Below, piece after piece: positions 1-8,273 of a DNA stretch of 64,000 nucleotides. Both the position numbers and the translations under genes were made by a program. The notes below the pieces were generated by a model. That model was not told where the DNA came from. It saw only the letters and a list, made by a program, of their open reading frames with translations, and ran no database searches. The stretch's first letter is position 1. Each line of letters begins with the position of its first letter. The stretch spans positions 62,001-126,000 of the forward strand of contig AGIQ01000004.1 in assembly GCA_000230935.2 (NCBI GenBank), read 5' to 3'. The stretch comes from Mycolicibacterium rhodesiae JS60. GTDB lineage: Bacteria; Actinomycetota; Actinomycetes; Mycobacteriales; Mycobacteriaceae.

Positions 1-927
1 GGGCGCTCCGAGCCCACCGGCGTGATCGCCACCAACGACATCGACGCGCTGGTGGAATTGGGTGCGGACTGCGTCGTCTACACCTCCCAGGCCGAGATGC
101 GCCCGAGGGAAGCGATCGACGAGATCTGCCGATTCCTGCGCGCCGGCACCAATGTCGTTGGTACGTCGATGGTGTGGCTGGTCGCCCCGCACCACGCCGA
201 CGCCTGGATCCGGGAACCGCTGGCGGCGGCGTGTGCCGAAGGTGGCTCCTCGCTGTACATCAACGGCGTCGACCCCGGCTACTCCGGCGACAGCCTGGTG
301 TACACCGCGCTGACTTTGGCCGGGCGGGCCACCGCGATCACGGTTTCGGAGATCTGCGATTACGGTAGCTACGACGACGCCGAATTCACCGGTGTCAGTT
401 TCGGTTTCGGAACCGCGCCGGATCACACCCCGATCATGTTCGCGCCGGGTGTACTGTCCTCGCTGTGGGGCGGGCAGGTCCGCTCACTGGCCGAGGTACT
501 CGGGGTGACCCTCGACGAGGTCCGCGAGCGGCACGAAAGCTGGGTCACCCCCGAGCCGATCGACTGCACGATGATGAGCGTGCAGCCCGGCCAGGTGGCC
601 GCGGTTCGCTTCGCGGTCGAGGGTATTCGCGACGGCCGGCCGGTCATCACCATGGAACACGTCAACCGGCTGACCCCGGTCACCGCGCCGGACTGGCCCT
701 ACCCACCGGACGGACGCCTCGGCGTGCACCGGGTGGTCGTGCACGGCAACCCCGGGGTGGAGATCAACACCCACGTCGGCCTGGGCGGTGTCGACCACAA
801 CGACGGCGGCGTCATCTCCACCGCGGCGCGCGCGGTCAACGCCATCGACGCGGTGTGCGCCGCGCCGCCGGGCCTGCTGTCGGTCAAGGACCTGCCTGCC
901 GCACACGCGGACGGGGTGATGTGGTGA
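1..927 (+). CDS. Dihydrodipicolinate reductase-like / NAD(P)H-dependent amine dehydrogenase family protein (5' truncated)
   Basis: The reading frame is open to the first base of the window, so the N-terminus, where the glycine-rich NAD(P)-binding loop should lie, is missing; a GTG at 22 is probably internal. What remains (about 308 codons) has the order seen in dihydrodipicolinate reductase-like proteins of actinobacteria: a Rossmann C-half with VELGADCVVYTSQ, a DICRFL-like helix and a long C-terminal domain containing GVDPGYSGDSL. These proteins are usually annotated as NAD(P)H-dependent amine dehydrogenase-like, but their substrate is unknown. The stop overlaps the start of the TetR gene downstream, so the two are probably cotranscribed and the regulator may control this enzyme. 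Family assignment is fairly firm; function is not. Confidence 0.75.
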   Translation, partial: GRSEPTGVIATNDIDALVELGADCVVYTSQAEMRPREAIDEICRFLRAGTNVVGTSMVWLVAPHHADAWIREPLAAACAEGGSSLYINGVDPGYSGDSLVYTALTLAGRATAITVSEICDYGSYDDAEFTGVSFGFGTAPDHTPIMFAPGVLSSLWGGQVRSLAEVLGVTLDEVRERHESWVTPEPIDCTMMSVQPGQVAAVRFAVEGIRDGRPVITMEHVNRLTPVTAPDWPYPPDGRLGVHRVVVHGNPGVEINTHVGLGGVDHNDGGVISTAARAVNAIDAVCAAPPGLLSVKDLPAAHADGVMW

Positions 928-1553
928 CACCCAAGATCGCCCCCCGACGGCCTCCCGGCGGAAGCCAATTGCGCGCGGATCGCACCCGCGAGGCGGTGCT
1001 CGACGAAACGGTGCGCTGTGTGGTCGAGGAGGGGTTCGCCGCGGCCAGCGCCAAACACATCGCCGAACGGGCCGGGGTCACCTGGGGGGTGGTGCAGTAC
1101 CACTTCGGCGATCGCGACGGACTGCTGATGGCCGTGGTCGACCGCGGTTTCACCGAGTTGCTCGAAACACTGCGCAGCCTGCCGCCGCCGTCGGCCGCGC
1201 AAACCCGGCGCAAGCGGGTCGAATTGGTGGTCCGCGCGGCGTGGGAGGCGTTCTCCAGCCCGACGTCGCGCGCCTCGCTGGAGATCCTCATCGGGACCCG
1301 GGCCATGCGTGACAAACGCGCCACCCGCCATCTCGTCGAATTACAAAGGGCTATCACCGATTTGAGCGGTGATATCGCCGAAGGCCTGGACAGTCCGCAC
1401 GCCGCCGCCGTCGGTGACCTGATCTGGGCCACCATGCGCGGTCTGGTGATCACCCAACTGGTCATGGCGGGACCGCTGCGCAACACCCGCGAGCTGACGG
1501 CACTGGTCGACGTGATCTGCTCATACCTGGATCGACATGGGCAAACACAATGA
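924..1553 (+). CDS. TetR family transcriptional regulator
   Basis: About 209 residues. The N-terminal helix-turn-helix is typical of TetR: residues about 16-62 include RTREAVLDETV, AAASAKHIAERAGVTWG and VQYHFGDRDGLLMAV. The C-terminal ligand domain is helical and not diagnostic. I place the start at GTG 924, which overlaps the upstream TGA (GTGA); GTG 921 is an equal alternative. The coupling to the dihydrodipicolinate reductase-like gene suggests a local regulator-enzyme pair. No operator was identified because the upstream promoter is outside the window. Confidence 0.85.
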   Translation: MTPKIAPRRPPGGSQLRADRTREAVLDETVRCVVEEGFAAASAKHIAERAGVTWGVVQYHFGDRDGLLMAVVDRGFTELLETLRSLPPPSAAQTRRKRVELVVRAAWEAFSSPTSRASLEILIGTRAMRDKRATRHLVELQRAITDLSGDIAEGLDSPHAAAVGDLIWATMRGLVITQLVMAGPLRNTRELTALVDVICSYLDRHGQTQ

Positions 1554-1644
1554 GCACCAAGCAAAGTCACAGTTAGGTCATAGGCATGCGCCGAATCGGC
1601 GCGCCTGAGTGACATTCGCCGCGAGCCGTGGTGATCATGGCTGA

Positions 1645-3123
1645 ATGACCGAACCACTGGGTATCTCCGTGGGCGCAACCAGCCTGGTCGCCACTCGCGC
1701 CGGAGCCGCGCCGGTCATCTGGCCCGCCGAATTGACGCTCGGCGACCAGGTGTGGACCGGTTTCGTCGAGCGCGTCGGCGATCCGATGCCGCTGGTCGGC
1801 GGCGACGGCGTGGCTTACCGCGCCGAGCAGCTTCTTGCGCTGGCACTGTCCGCACTGGCCGACGCCGAGGGAGCCGGTCTTGCGGCGGTCGCGGGCATTG
1901 CGGTTCCGGCGCACTGGGGTCCCGGCCGGCGCGACGCACTGCGCGACGCCGTGTGGGCGCTGCCCACGCTGGCCGGCCCTTCGGCACCGCCGCTGCTGGT
2001 CTCCGACGCGACCGCCGCGCTGCGGGCGCTGCAGCATGATCCGGGGCTGCCGCGCCACGGCGTGATCGTGGTGTGCGCGATCGACGCCGACGACAGCTCG
2101 GTGACGCTGGCCGATGCCGGCGCCGACTACCGCCAGATCGGCGAGACCGTGCACCGTCCGGGGCTACCGGCTGACTTCGCGTCGTTCATCGACGACGCAC
2201 TGAACCAGGCCAGGATCTCCCGGGACAATGTCAGTGCCGTCGCCGCGATCGGTGACGGCGAAGCGATAGCGGTTGTCGCGCAGCAAGTCTCCGAGCATCT
2301 GCGGCTGCCGATCAGCGTGTCGGCGCATCCGCAACTCGACGCGGCGCTGGGTGCCAGCCTGGCTGCCGCACGACAGCTTGCGGCCGATGCCCCGACCGGA
2401 TTGGCGCCGGCGCCGTTGATCGCCGACGTCGGGCCGCAGTCGGCGACGATGGCCGCCGCGCTGGCCTGGTCGAGCGACGAAACCCCCGATGAGCCAGTAT
2501 CGCAAGGTCAGTCGTACGCCTACGGCGATTACGACTATCGCGGCTACGACGATTACCAGGCCGACGACGACGATCTCGCCATCGTCGGCGGCGACCCGCC
2601 CGAACGACGTGGGTCGGGCCTGACCCGCAGCGTGCCCTTGCTCCTCGGCGGTGCCGCGGCTGTGGCCGCCGTTGCTGTCGGTGGCTTCGCCTACACACTC
2701 ACCGGCGCCAGCACGCCGGAGACACCGAGCACACAGACGGTCAAGCCGGTACCAGCCACCGTGGTCAACTCGGCGCAGCCCCCCGCGGCCCCGCCACCGG
2801 CGGCGCCGACCGAAACCGTCACCATGACCAACCCGCCGATCAGCACGGTCACCGAACAGGTGCAGGCTCCGCCCACCCAAACCACCGTCGTCACCGTCGA
2901 AACGACGACAACACCCACCACCACGACCACGACCACTACGACAACGACCCCCACGACCACAACGACGACACCGACGACGACCACGACAACGACGACCCCG
3001 CCGACGACGACCACCGACTGGGACACCACGACGACCAGCACCCGGCGGCCGTTGATACCCGGGCTGCCCCCACCGCCGCGGATTCCCGGGTTGCCGCCGG
3101 CGCCGAATCTCAACCTGGGCTGA
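1645..3123 (+). CDS. Single-pass membrane protein with Hsp70-like N-terminal domain and Thr/Pro-rich tail (Rv0312/Rv2264c-like)
   Basis: 492 residues in three parts. Residues about 1-300 look like the actin/Hsp70-type ATPase-like domain of the mycobacterial Rv0312/Rv2264c proteins (start TEPLGISVGATSLVA; phosphate-loop-like VSDATAALRAL). An acidic Tyr/Asp-rich linker (about 285-310) precedes one hydrophobic segment at about 328-352. The outer tail carries a run of almost pure Thr/Pro (about 412-460) encoded by ACG/ACC/ACA codons, then a Pro-rich end with repeated IPGLPP. The topology suggests a cytosolic domain and a flexible cell-wall stalk. The low-complexity tract is likely length-variable between strains. 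Family recall is moderate; the role is unknown. Confidence 0.65.
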   Translation: MTEPLGISVGATSLVATRAGAAPVIWPAELTLGDQVWTGFVERVGDPMPLVGGDGVAYRAEQLLALALSALADAEGAGLAAVAGIAVPAHWGPGRRDALRDAVWALPTLAGPSAPPLLVSDATAALRALQHDPGLPRHGVIVVCAIDADDSSVTLADAGADYRQIGETVHRPGLPADFASFIDDALNQARISRDNVSAVAAIGDGEAIAVVAQQVSEHLRLPISVSAHPQLDAALGASLAAARQLAADAPTGLAPAPLIADVGPQSATMAAALAWSSDETPDEPVSQGQSYAYGDYDYRGYDDYQADDDDLAIVGGDPPERRGSGLTRSVPLLLGGAAAVAAVAVGGFAYTLTGASTPETPSTQTVKPVPATVVNSAQPPAAPPPAAPTETVTMTNPPISTVTEQVQAPPTQTTVVTVETTTTPTTTTTTTTTTTPTTTTTTPTTTTTTTTPPTTTTDWDTTTTSTRRPLIPGLPPPPRIPGLPPAPNLNLG

Positions 3124-3133
3124 GCGCCCGAGG

Positions 3134-3760
3134 TCAGTCTCGGTAGGAGCCGGGCACTTCGGTGCGCGCCGCGACGGACTGCGCTGCTCCGATGTGGAAT
3201 GCATCGATGACGACGTCGTCGTCGCGATAGCCGCCGAGATGGTGCAGTCCGGTGGTGGCGCCGATGACCGCGTTGGCTTCATCGCCTGTGAGCGGATAGT
3301 CCGCGACCGGATGCCGCCAATGCGCGGCGAGCACCGTGGTATCCGAACGCAGGTGTGGTAGTTCCCGGTCGAGGATCGCTCGCAGCGTCGAGGTGTCGAA
3401 GTAGTAGGCGATCTCTGAGATCATCACCAGGTCGAAATCAGCCGCCGGCCAAGACATATCGAACGACCGGTGCATCAGGGTCACGGCATCGCGGCGGCCG
3501 CACCGCAGAAGCCGGGCATCCGCGTGCCCCAGCGCCGCCGCGGCGATGTCGGTGGCCGTCACGTGATCGCAGCGAGCGCTCAACTGCTCGGTGAGCACAC
3601 CGATCGAGCACCCCGGCTCGAAGGCGTGCCGGTAGCGTTCTTGCGGCAGCAGCGCCATGGTGATGGCGTACTTGCGCCGTTCGTACCATCGAGACCCGAG
3701 TTGCCATGGATCGGTCGAAGTGGCGTAGAGGTCATCAAAGTACTTCTCGGGCAGTCTCAT
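3134..3760 (-). CDS. NodS-like class I SAM-dependent methyltransferase
   Basis: 208 residues. The N-terminus (YFDDLYATSTDPWQLGSRWYERRKY) is the hallmark of the NodS-type N-methyltransferase group; motif I FEPGCSIGVLTEQL is at about 47-60 and the acidic motif II VTATDIAAAALGHA follows. It is the last gene of a four-gene minus-strand operon, and its ATG overlaps the stop of the PIG-L deacetylase by four bases. In NodS the substrate is a deacetylated glucosaminyl amine. Its coupling here to a deacetylase supports methylation of an amine exposed by PIG-L, but that is inference. In other bacteria these two domains occur fused in one protein. Confidence 0.85.
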   Translation of the reverse strand: MRLPEKYFDDLYATSTDPWQLGSRWYERRKYAITMALLPQERYRHAFEPGCSIGVLTEQLSARCDHVTATDIAAAALGHADARLLRCGRRDAVTLMHRSFDMSWPAADFDLVMISEIAYYFDTSTLRAILDRELPHLRSDTTVLAAHWRHPVADYPLTGDEANAVIGATTGLHHLGGYRDDDVVIDAFHIGAAQSVAARTEVPGSYRD

Positions 3761-4524
3761 CGGAACACCACCTCGCCGACCTGACGAAGCCGCGAGACGA
3801 CAAACGACGGCAAGATCGCTTCCCGGTGCACACCGTCAGGGCGGAGCTGGCTGCGGAAAGCCAGGATGGCCTGCTGCCTGCGCGACGCCGCACCTGGCTT
3901 CGACGCGACGCGCGCCGCACGCTCCCAGGGAACGTCGACGTCATCCGGGCGTGCCCAGTGCCACATCCAGATCGGATATTCCAGCAGCACGGCACCGGTG
4001 CGGCCGGTGGCGGTTGCTGCCGCGCGTCCGACGGCCTCATGGTCGGGGTGACCGTCCCCGCGCCAGGGGGCCGCGCACCAGATTCCCGCGACGCGATCGG
4101 TCAGGATATCGGTCAACATGTCAGCCACGCGGGATTCGTGTGCGGCCAGGCCGCCGTCTGGAAGTCCGAGGAAAGCCGGCCGAGGAAGGCCTAATATTTC
4201 TGCTGCACAACGTGATTCGGCACGGCGCACCTCGGTGAGGTGGTCCTGTTCGAGGTCCGAGAGGTCCGGCCATGCCATGCCCCCGTCGCTCGCGATGACT
4301 GTGTGTACGTCGGTGCCGTTGGCGGCCAATTCGCTCGCCGCCGCGCCGAAGCCGAGCGTCTCGTCGTCGGGATGCGCTGCGACCACGACCATTCCAGGGC
4401 AGGGGTCAAGACCGAGCGGCGGGAACCGGGGCCGCCACCGAAGCCACTCCTCGGCAGGTGTCCCGCCGCCGGCGATCGGTGCGGCGGCGAACCGGGCGCA
4501 GTTGCCGGGCGCGACGTGGCTCAT
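3757..4524 (-). CDS. PIG-L family (LmbE-like) deacetylase
   Basis: 255 residues. It has the zinc motif AHPDDE at residues 50-55 and the second metal motif GHPDH at about 158-162, as in GlcNAc-PI and mycothiol-pathway deacetylases (MshB, Mca). The expected chemistry is removal of an N-acyl group from an amino sugar or amine. It overlaps the ACAD-like gene upstream (4521-4524) and the methyltransferase downstream (3757-3760) by four bases each, so the proteins are probably made together. It is not mshB or mca by context; the real substrate is unknown. Confidence 0.88.
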   Translation of the reverse strand: MSHVAPGNCARFAAAPIAGGGTPAEEWLRWRPRFPPLGLDPCPGMVVVAAHPDDETLGFGAAASELAANGTDVHTVIASDGGMAWPDLSDLEQDHLTEVRRAESRCAAEILGLPRPAFLGLPDGGLAAHESRVADMLTDILTDRVAGIWCAAPWRGDGHPDHEAVGRAAATATGRTGAVLLEYPIWMWHWARPDDVDVPWERAARVASKPGAASRRQQAILAFRSQLRPDGVHREAILPSFVVSRLRQVGEVVFR

Positions 4525-5450
4525 CGAGCCACCAGGGCGCCCAACGCCGCCAAGTCCTTCTCGGCGTGGCTTTGCCGGACGTACATGCTCAGATCGGCGA
4601 CGCGGCCGGCGTGCGCCGCATCGAGAGCCAGCGGGGCGGGGCCCAGCGCCCGCGCGGTCCGGCCGATCGCCTCGTCGACAGCCACTTCGACCACGGCGCG
4701 CAACCGGCGGGCCGCGACCTCGCCGCAGCCGCTGGGCGGAGCGGTGTCCACCTGGGCTGCGGTGCCGACAAGCAATGCCTGCGCCGCGGCGAGCGCGGCG
4801 TCGAGAGCACCCAGATGCGCTGCGGCATGCGGATTGCCGGGCATAGTCGCTTCGGCCACTGCGCGGTAGAGCGGTGCCGCCACGGCGCGGGCGGCGCCCA
4901 GCCAGCAGGCCGCGACGCCGGCCGCGCCGTGCCAGAAGCCAGGCCGGGTGAGGTAGTCGTCGGGGCCGCCGACGGGAATGGCCGGCGCGGCAGTGAATCG
5001 CACCGACCGCGTATCCGAACCGGCCATGCCTGCATTGCGCCAGTTACTCGGAAGCGGCTCAACACCTGGGCCGTGCAGGTCGACCGCGTACAGACCGCGG
5101 CTGCCCGTCGCGGTGCGCGCGGTCACCAGAGCGTCCGCGCACAGCCCGGCGCCCGAGCACCAGGCCTTGGTTCCGCTGAGTGCGACGAGGTCACCGCGGT
5201 CATGGACCTGGACGGACGCGTCGGGGGCCTCGGCCGCCCACACACCCCACAACCGACCTGGAACCACCGGCGGCCCGCCGAGTTCGGCCAGAATGGCGAC
5301 CGCATCGGTGTGCGCCTCGGCGAGCCGGCCCGCGACCACGTCGATCTCGCAGAGGCTGGCCAGTTTGTTCCAGCGCACCAGAGTTTGACCGGAACCGGGT
5401 AGGGGCAGGTCCAGCTCACCGGCGTCCAGCCAGCGTTGGACGAGGGTCAT
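4521..5450 (-). CDS. Acyl-CoA dehydrogenase-like protein (short)
   Basis: I start this at ATG 5450 (MTLVQRWLDAG), which overlaps the glycosyltransferase stop by four bases. A longer open frame upstream reads as Arg/Pro-rich shadow sequence. The result is 309 residues, shorter than the usual 380-400 of acyl-CoA dehydrogenases. The middle beta-domain motif LSGTKAWCSGAGLCADALV (about 112-130) and the end VRQSHAEKDLAALG are family-like, but the N-terminal helical domain is reduced and no clear catalytic Glu motif is visible. It may oxidise an unusual substrate or serve as a structural partner. The neighbours (glycosyltransferase, PIG-L, methyltransferase) point to biosynthesis, not fatty acid oxidation. 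Confidence 0.75.
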   Translation of the reverse strand: MTLVQRWLDAGELDLPLPGSGQTLVRWNKLASLCEIDVVAGRLAEAHTDAVAILAELGGPPVVPGRLWGVWAAEAPDASVQVHDRGDLVALSGTKAWCSGAGLCADALVTARTATGSRGLYAVDLHGPGVEPLPSNWRNAGMAGSDTRSVRFTAAPAIPVGGPDDYLTRPGFWHGAAGVAACWLGAARAVAAPLYRAVAEATMPGNPHAAAHLGALDAALAAAQALLVGTAAQVDTAPPSGCGEVAARRLRAVVEVAVDEAIGRTARALGPAPLALDAAHAGRVADLSMYVRQSHAEKDLAALGALVAR

Positions 5451-6160
5451 GCCGTCTCGCGTTCCGGCCGGGCCAGCACGCCGCGGAGATGGGCGGCGAA
5501 TCCCGTTGGGGCCCGCCCGATCTGGCGTGCTGACGTCACTACCGATAGGCGGGTGTCGCGACGGATGCGGTAGCCGGCCACTTCGAACCGGCGGACCAGG
5601 TCGACGTCCTCGTCGCTCGTGAGTGCCTTGAATCCGCCGACGTCCCAATACGCCTCGGCTGCGAAGCCCATGTTCGCGCCGTGAATGTGGTCGTGCCCGC
5701 GGTCGGAGTGGATCTTGGCGCGATACGCCCGAAGGTAACGGCGGACCGCCGCGGCGGGGATCTGCCGCCAGTTCGCGATCCGCACGACACCGAGCACCAT
5801 GTCGGCCGCCGCCGTCAGTTGCCGCACCAACCAGTTCGGGTCGACGCGGCTGTCCGCGTCGGTGGTGGCGTACCAGGTGCGCGGCCCGGCCAGGCCCTGG
5901 GTGCGCGCGTAGGAGAATCCGGCGGCCCGCGCCTCACCGACGCTGTGGGCATCGATCTCCACGAACTGCACGGTGGGATCCCAGCGGTCCGCCAGTGCGC
6001 TGCTGCCGTCGTCACAGCTGTCCAGCACCACGACAACGGTCACCGGGACATCGGCCCGCACGGCGGCCGTCAATACCGCAGCCAGGCAGCGCGGCAATGC
6101 CCGCGCCTCGTTGTGGGCGGGAATCACGACCACTGCCCGGTCGAAAGCTGTTCGTGCCAC
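5447..6160 (-). CDS. Family 2 glycosyltransferase
   Basis: 237 residues with a GT-A fold. The nucleotide-sugar start VVVIPAHNEARALPRCLAAVL is at about 9-30, VVVVLDSCDDG at about 42-52, the metal-binding D-x-D region TTDADSRVD at about 99-107, and the acceptor-side TSDEDVDLVRRFE near 181-193. It is the first gene of the minus-strand operon with the ACAD-like, PIG-L and methyltransferase genes. No transmembrane segments are seen, so it should be cytosolic or peripheral. It probably supplies the sugar that PIG-L then acts on, but neither donor nor acceptor can be read from sequence. Confidence 0.88.
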   Translation of the reverse strand: MARTAFDRAVVVIPAHNEARALPRCLAAVLTAAVRADVPVTVVVVLDSCDDGSSALADRWDPTVQFVEIDAHSVGEARAAGFSYARTQGLAGPRTWYATTDADSRVDPNWLVRQLTAAADMVLGVVRIANWRQIPAAAVRRYLRAYRAKIHSDRGHDHIHGANMGFAAEAYWDVGGFKALTSDEDVDLVRRFEVAGYRIRRDTRLSVVTSARQIGRAPTGFAAHLRGVLARPERETA

Positions 6161-6207
6161 GCCCTCTGCAATAGCCGCTGATGGCGAGTCTTACACCCGC
6201 GAAAAAT

Positions 6208-6936
6208 TCAACGCGGATTCGCCTGTGCCGCATCGACGATCTTGGTGGCCACCTCGGCCAGCGGGACATTGGTGTCGTGCGACAGCTGGCGCAACATCTC
6301 GAAGGCCTGGCTGGCGTCCATCGAATAGCGTTCCATGATCATGCCCTTGGCCTGCCCGATGATGTCGCGGCTGGCCAGCGCCTCCTGAAACTGTGCCTCC
6401 CGTCGGGTCGCGTCCCACACCAGCGCCGAATGGGCGGCGAACAAGACCCCGAGCTGCCGGGTCCGCTCGTCGAATGCATGTGGGCGCTCGGCGAATACGT
6501 TCAGCGTGCCCAACGACTTGTCGGTCAGGAACAGCTGAAAGCTCATGATGCTGCGCACCGGTGTGCTCTCGAGCGCCGCGGCGCGAAACTTCGGCCAGCG
6601 CTGGTCGCGTTCCAGATCGTCGACATGAACGACCTGCTCAGGCCGGGCCGTCGCCAGGCACGGGCCCTCCCGGTGGCGGCGCTGGATGTCGTCGATGCGG
6701 AGCGCCCAGTCGTTCGTTGCCGACGGCGGGTGGATGTCGCACTCATTCGACGCCACAGTCACATTCGCGTTATCGGTGCCCGGTAACTCCGCGACGGCAT
6801 GCTCCACGAGCTCGGCGATCACCTCGCCGTTGTCACCTCTGCGTGCATAGATCCGCCGGGCGATGTCGGCGATACGTGCGGGTGCGTTCCCGGGGTCTAG
6901 GTCATCATCGACCGGCATGCCCATTGCGATACCCAC
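6208..6936 (-). CDS. GAF and ANTAR domain protein (RNA-binding antiterminator)
   Basis: 242 residues. An N-terminal GAF-type sensor (about 25-170, with VRSIMSFQLFLTDKSLGTLNVFA) is followed by a C-terminal ANTAR domain (about 180-238) carrying ALASRDIIGQAKGMIMERY and AFEMLRQLSHDTNVPLAEVA. ANTAR proteins bind paired hairpins in mRNA leaders and prevent termination. Mycobacteria have many GAF-ANTAR proteins and few have known signals. Nearby in-frame ATGs at residues 5 and 7 are alternative starts. It stands alone between the glycosyltransferase operon and the DUF1990 gene, with short gaps on both sides. Confidence 0.9.
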   Translation of the reverse strand: MGIAMGMPVDDDLDPGNAPARIADIARRIYARRGDNGEVIAELVEHAVAELPGTDNANVTVASNECDIHPPSATNDWALRIDDIQRRHREGPCLATARPEQVVHVDDLERDQRWPKFRAAALESTPVRSIMSFQLFLTDKSLGTLNVFAERPHAFDERTRQLGVLFAAHSALVWDATRREAQFQEALASRDIIGQAKGMIMERYSMDASQAFEMLRQLSHDTNVPLAEVATKIVDAAQANPR

Positions 6937-6955
6937 CGCCGGACACGGCTCAACA

Positions 6956-7462
6956 TCACACCACAGACAGATAGCGCTGGGTGATCACCCGCTGAACGAG
7001 CGAGGCGACCGGTGCGCCGATCTGGCTCCACCACGTCGCGGGCTTGGAAAAGGCCACCACCTCGGCATGCACGGATTCGTCGGCCGGCTCGAAGCGCACG
7101 CCGAACATCTCCTCACCGGATACCGCGTGGCCCGGCAGGCTGCCGTACGCAAAACCGCGCCGGTTGGCTTCGTCGACCACGTAGACCACCCGGCAGGGCG
7201 CCGAGAACGGCCCCAGCCGGCCCAGCACATCCGTACCGACCTCGGCCACCTCGGTGGTCGCCGCGACCCGCAGTCCGGCGCCGCGCAGCATCCCGTAGCG
7301 CATCACCGCGGTCGCCGCCTGCTCGAAGCGGTCCCGCCCGCTGCCGATCCGCGAGGACAGCCGCACATGGTGATATCCCGCGGGCAGAGTCGCCGCCGTG
7401 GCACCCACCTCGGGATAGGTCAACGGGGCACCGGCCAGGTCGCTGAGCTTCACCCGTCTCAC
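6956..7462 (-). CDS. DUF1990 family protein
   Basis: I start at GTG 7462 (VRRVKLSDLAG), giving 168 residues, because the longer open frame runs back through an intergenic repeat. GAGGAGG from the repeat lies about 8 bases ahead of this GTG and would serve as the ribosome binding site. The family pattern is clear: LTYPEVGAT near the start, GYHHVRLSSRIGSG, a central RVVYVVDEANRRGFAYGSLPGH, then EEMFGVRFEP and a C-terminal YLSVV. The fold is thought to be lipocalin- or START-like. No function is established for mycobacterial members. Confidence 0.85.
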   Translation of the reverse strand: MRRVKLSDLAGAPLTYPEVGATAATLPAGYHHVRLSSRIGSGRDRFEQAATAVMRYGMLRGAGLRVAATTEVAEVGTDVLGRLGPFSAPCRVVYVVDEANRRGFAYGSLPGHAVSGEEMFGVRFEPADESVHAEVVAFSKPATWWSQIGAPVASLVQRVITQRYLSVV

Positions 7463-7469
7463 CTTGCCA

Positions 7470-7569
7470 TCCTCCTCATCGCTCGTGCCTCGCTCTGCAT
7501 CGTCGTCGGCGCGGTATCTTGCGCCGCTCCTCCTCATCGCTCGTGCCTCGCTCTGCATCGTCGTCGGCG
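7470..7569. repeat. Two direct copies of a 42-bp intergenic repeat (58-bp period)
   Basis: Bases 7470-7511 and 7528-7569 are identical over 42 bp and separated by 16 bp. On the minus strand the unit contains GATGAGGAGGA, a strong Shine-Dalgarno-like segment immediately before the DUF1990 start. Small intergenic repeats that overlap gene starts and contain GAGGAGG recall mycobacterial interspersed repetitive units (MIRU), but that match is from memory. Copy number may differ among strains. Confidence 0.85.
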
Positions 7570-7625
7570 GCCGCTTCCGTACTGTCGAAGGGCGTCGTCG
7601 ACACCCGGCGGCATACGGTAACCAG

Positions 7626-8273
7626 GTGGCAGAAGACATGACGGCGATCGGCGAATCCGTGGCGGCGCTGCACCCCGGTGGGGGATTCAACCCGCCCGAG
7701 CCGACCAGCAAGGGCGGCCCCGATTACGGCCGGTTCATCGAAGCGGTCCGGGATCTGCAGGATCGGGCGCGTGCCGCCGATGCCCCTGACCAGGTGATCA
7801 CCCAGGCCGCCGACCTCCTCGAGCAGGCGTCCGCACTGCTGAAGCCCTACGACGCCGACGAGTGGACCACACCGTCGGGCCGCCGCATGGACCTGCCGAT
7901 GCGCGGCAGCATCGTCGGGGTTCCCAATGAGACGGAGGTCGGTGAGGACGGGCGCCTGCGCGGATGGGTCCGGTTCCGGCGCTATCACCTCGGCCGCAAC
8001 GGCGCCGTACACGGCGGGTTCATCGCCCACCTCTTTGACGGGGTGCTGGGCAAGACGTCGTTCCTGGTGACGGGCGGACCTTTTCAACGCACCGCTTATC
8101 TGCACGTGAACTACCGCAAGATCGTGCCCATCGAGAAAGAACTCCAGGTCGACGCCGGCGTGCTGCGCACCGAAGGTCGCAAGATCTTCGTCGACGTCCG
8201 GCTCTGCGACGGCAACGACTTGCTGGCCGACGGCGAAGGGCTGTTCGTCCTGTTGAAACCGGGGCAGCCGTGA
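7626..8273 (+). CDS. PaaI-like hotdog thioesterase family protein
   Basis: I start at GTG 7626 (VAEDMTAIGES), just past the repeat region; ATG 7638 is an alternative. The product is 215 residues. Residues about 1-100 form a helical extension. The hotdog core follows with HLGRNGAVHGGFIAHLFDGVLG (about 127-148) and AYLHVNYRKIVPIEKELQVDAG, the arrangement of the 4HBT/PaaI group, in which the G-x-VHGG loop holds the active-site carboxylate and amide. It probably hydrolyses an acyl-CoA. The stop overlaps the next start (GTGA, 8270-8273), so it is cotranslated with the small membrane protein. Confidence 0.8.
   Translation: MAEDMTAIGESVAALHPGGGFNPPEPTSKGGPDYGRFIEAVRDLQDRARAADAPDQVITQAADLLEQASALLKPYDADEWTTPSGRRMDLPMRGSIVGVPNETEVGEDGRLRGWVRFRRYHLGRNGAVHGGFIAHLFDGVLGKTSFLVTGGPFQRTAYLHVNYRKIVPIEKELQVDAGVLRTEGRKIFVDVRLCDGNDLLADGEGLFVLLKPGQP

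Noticed and set aside
2164-3282. 372-codon minus-strand frame opposite the Thr-rich gene
   Set aside because: Gly/Arg-rich low-complexity translation produced by the ACN codon tract on the other strand; no domain.
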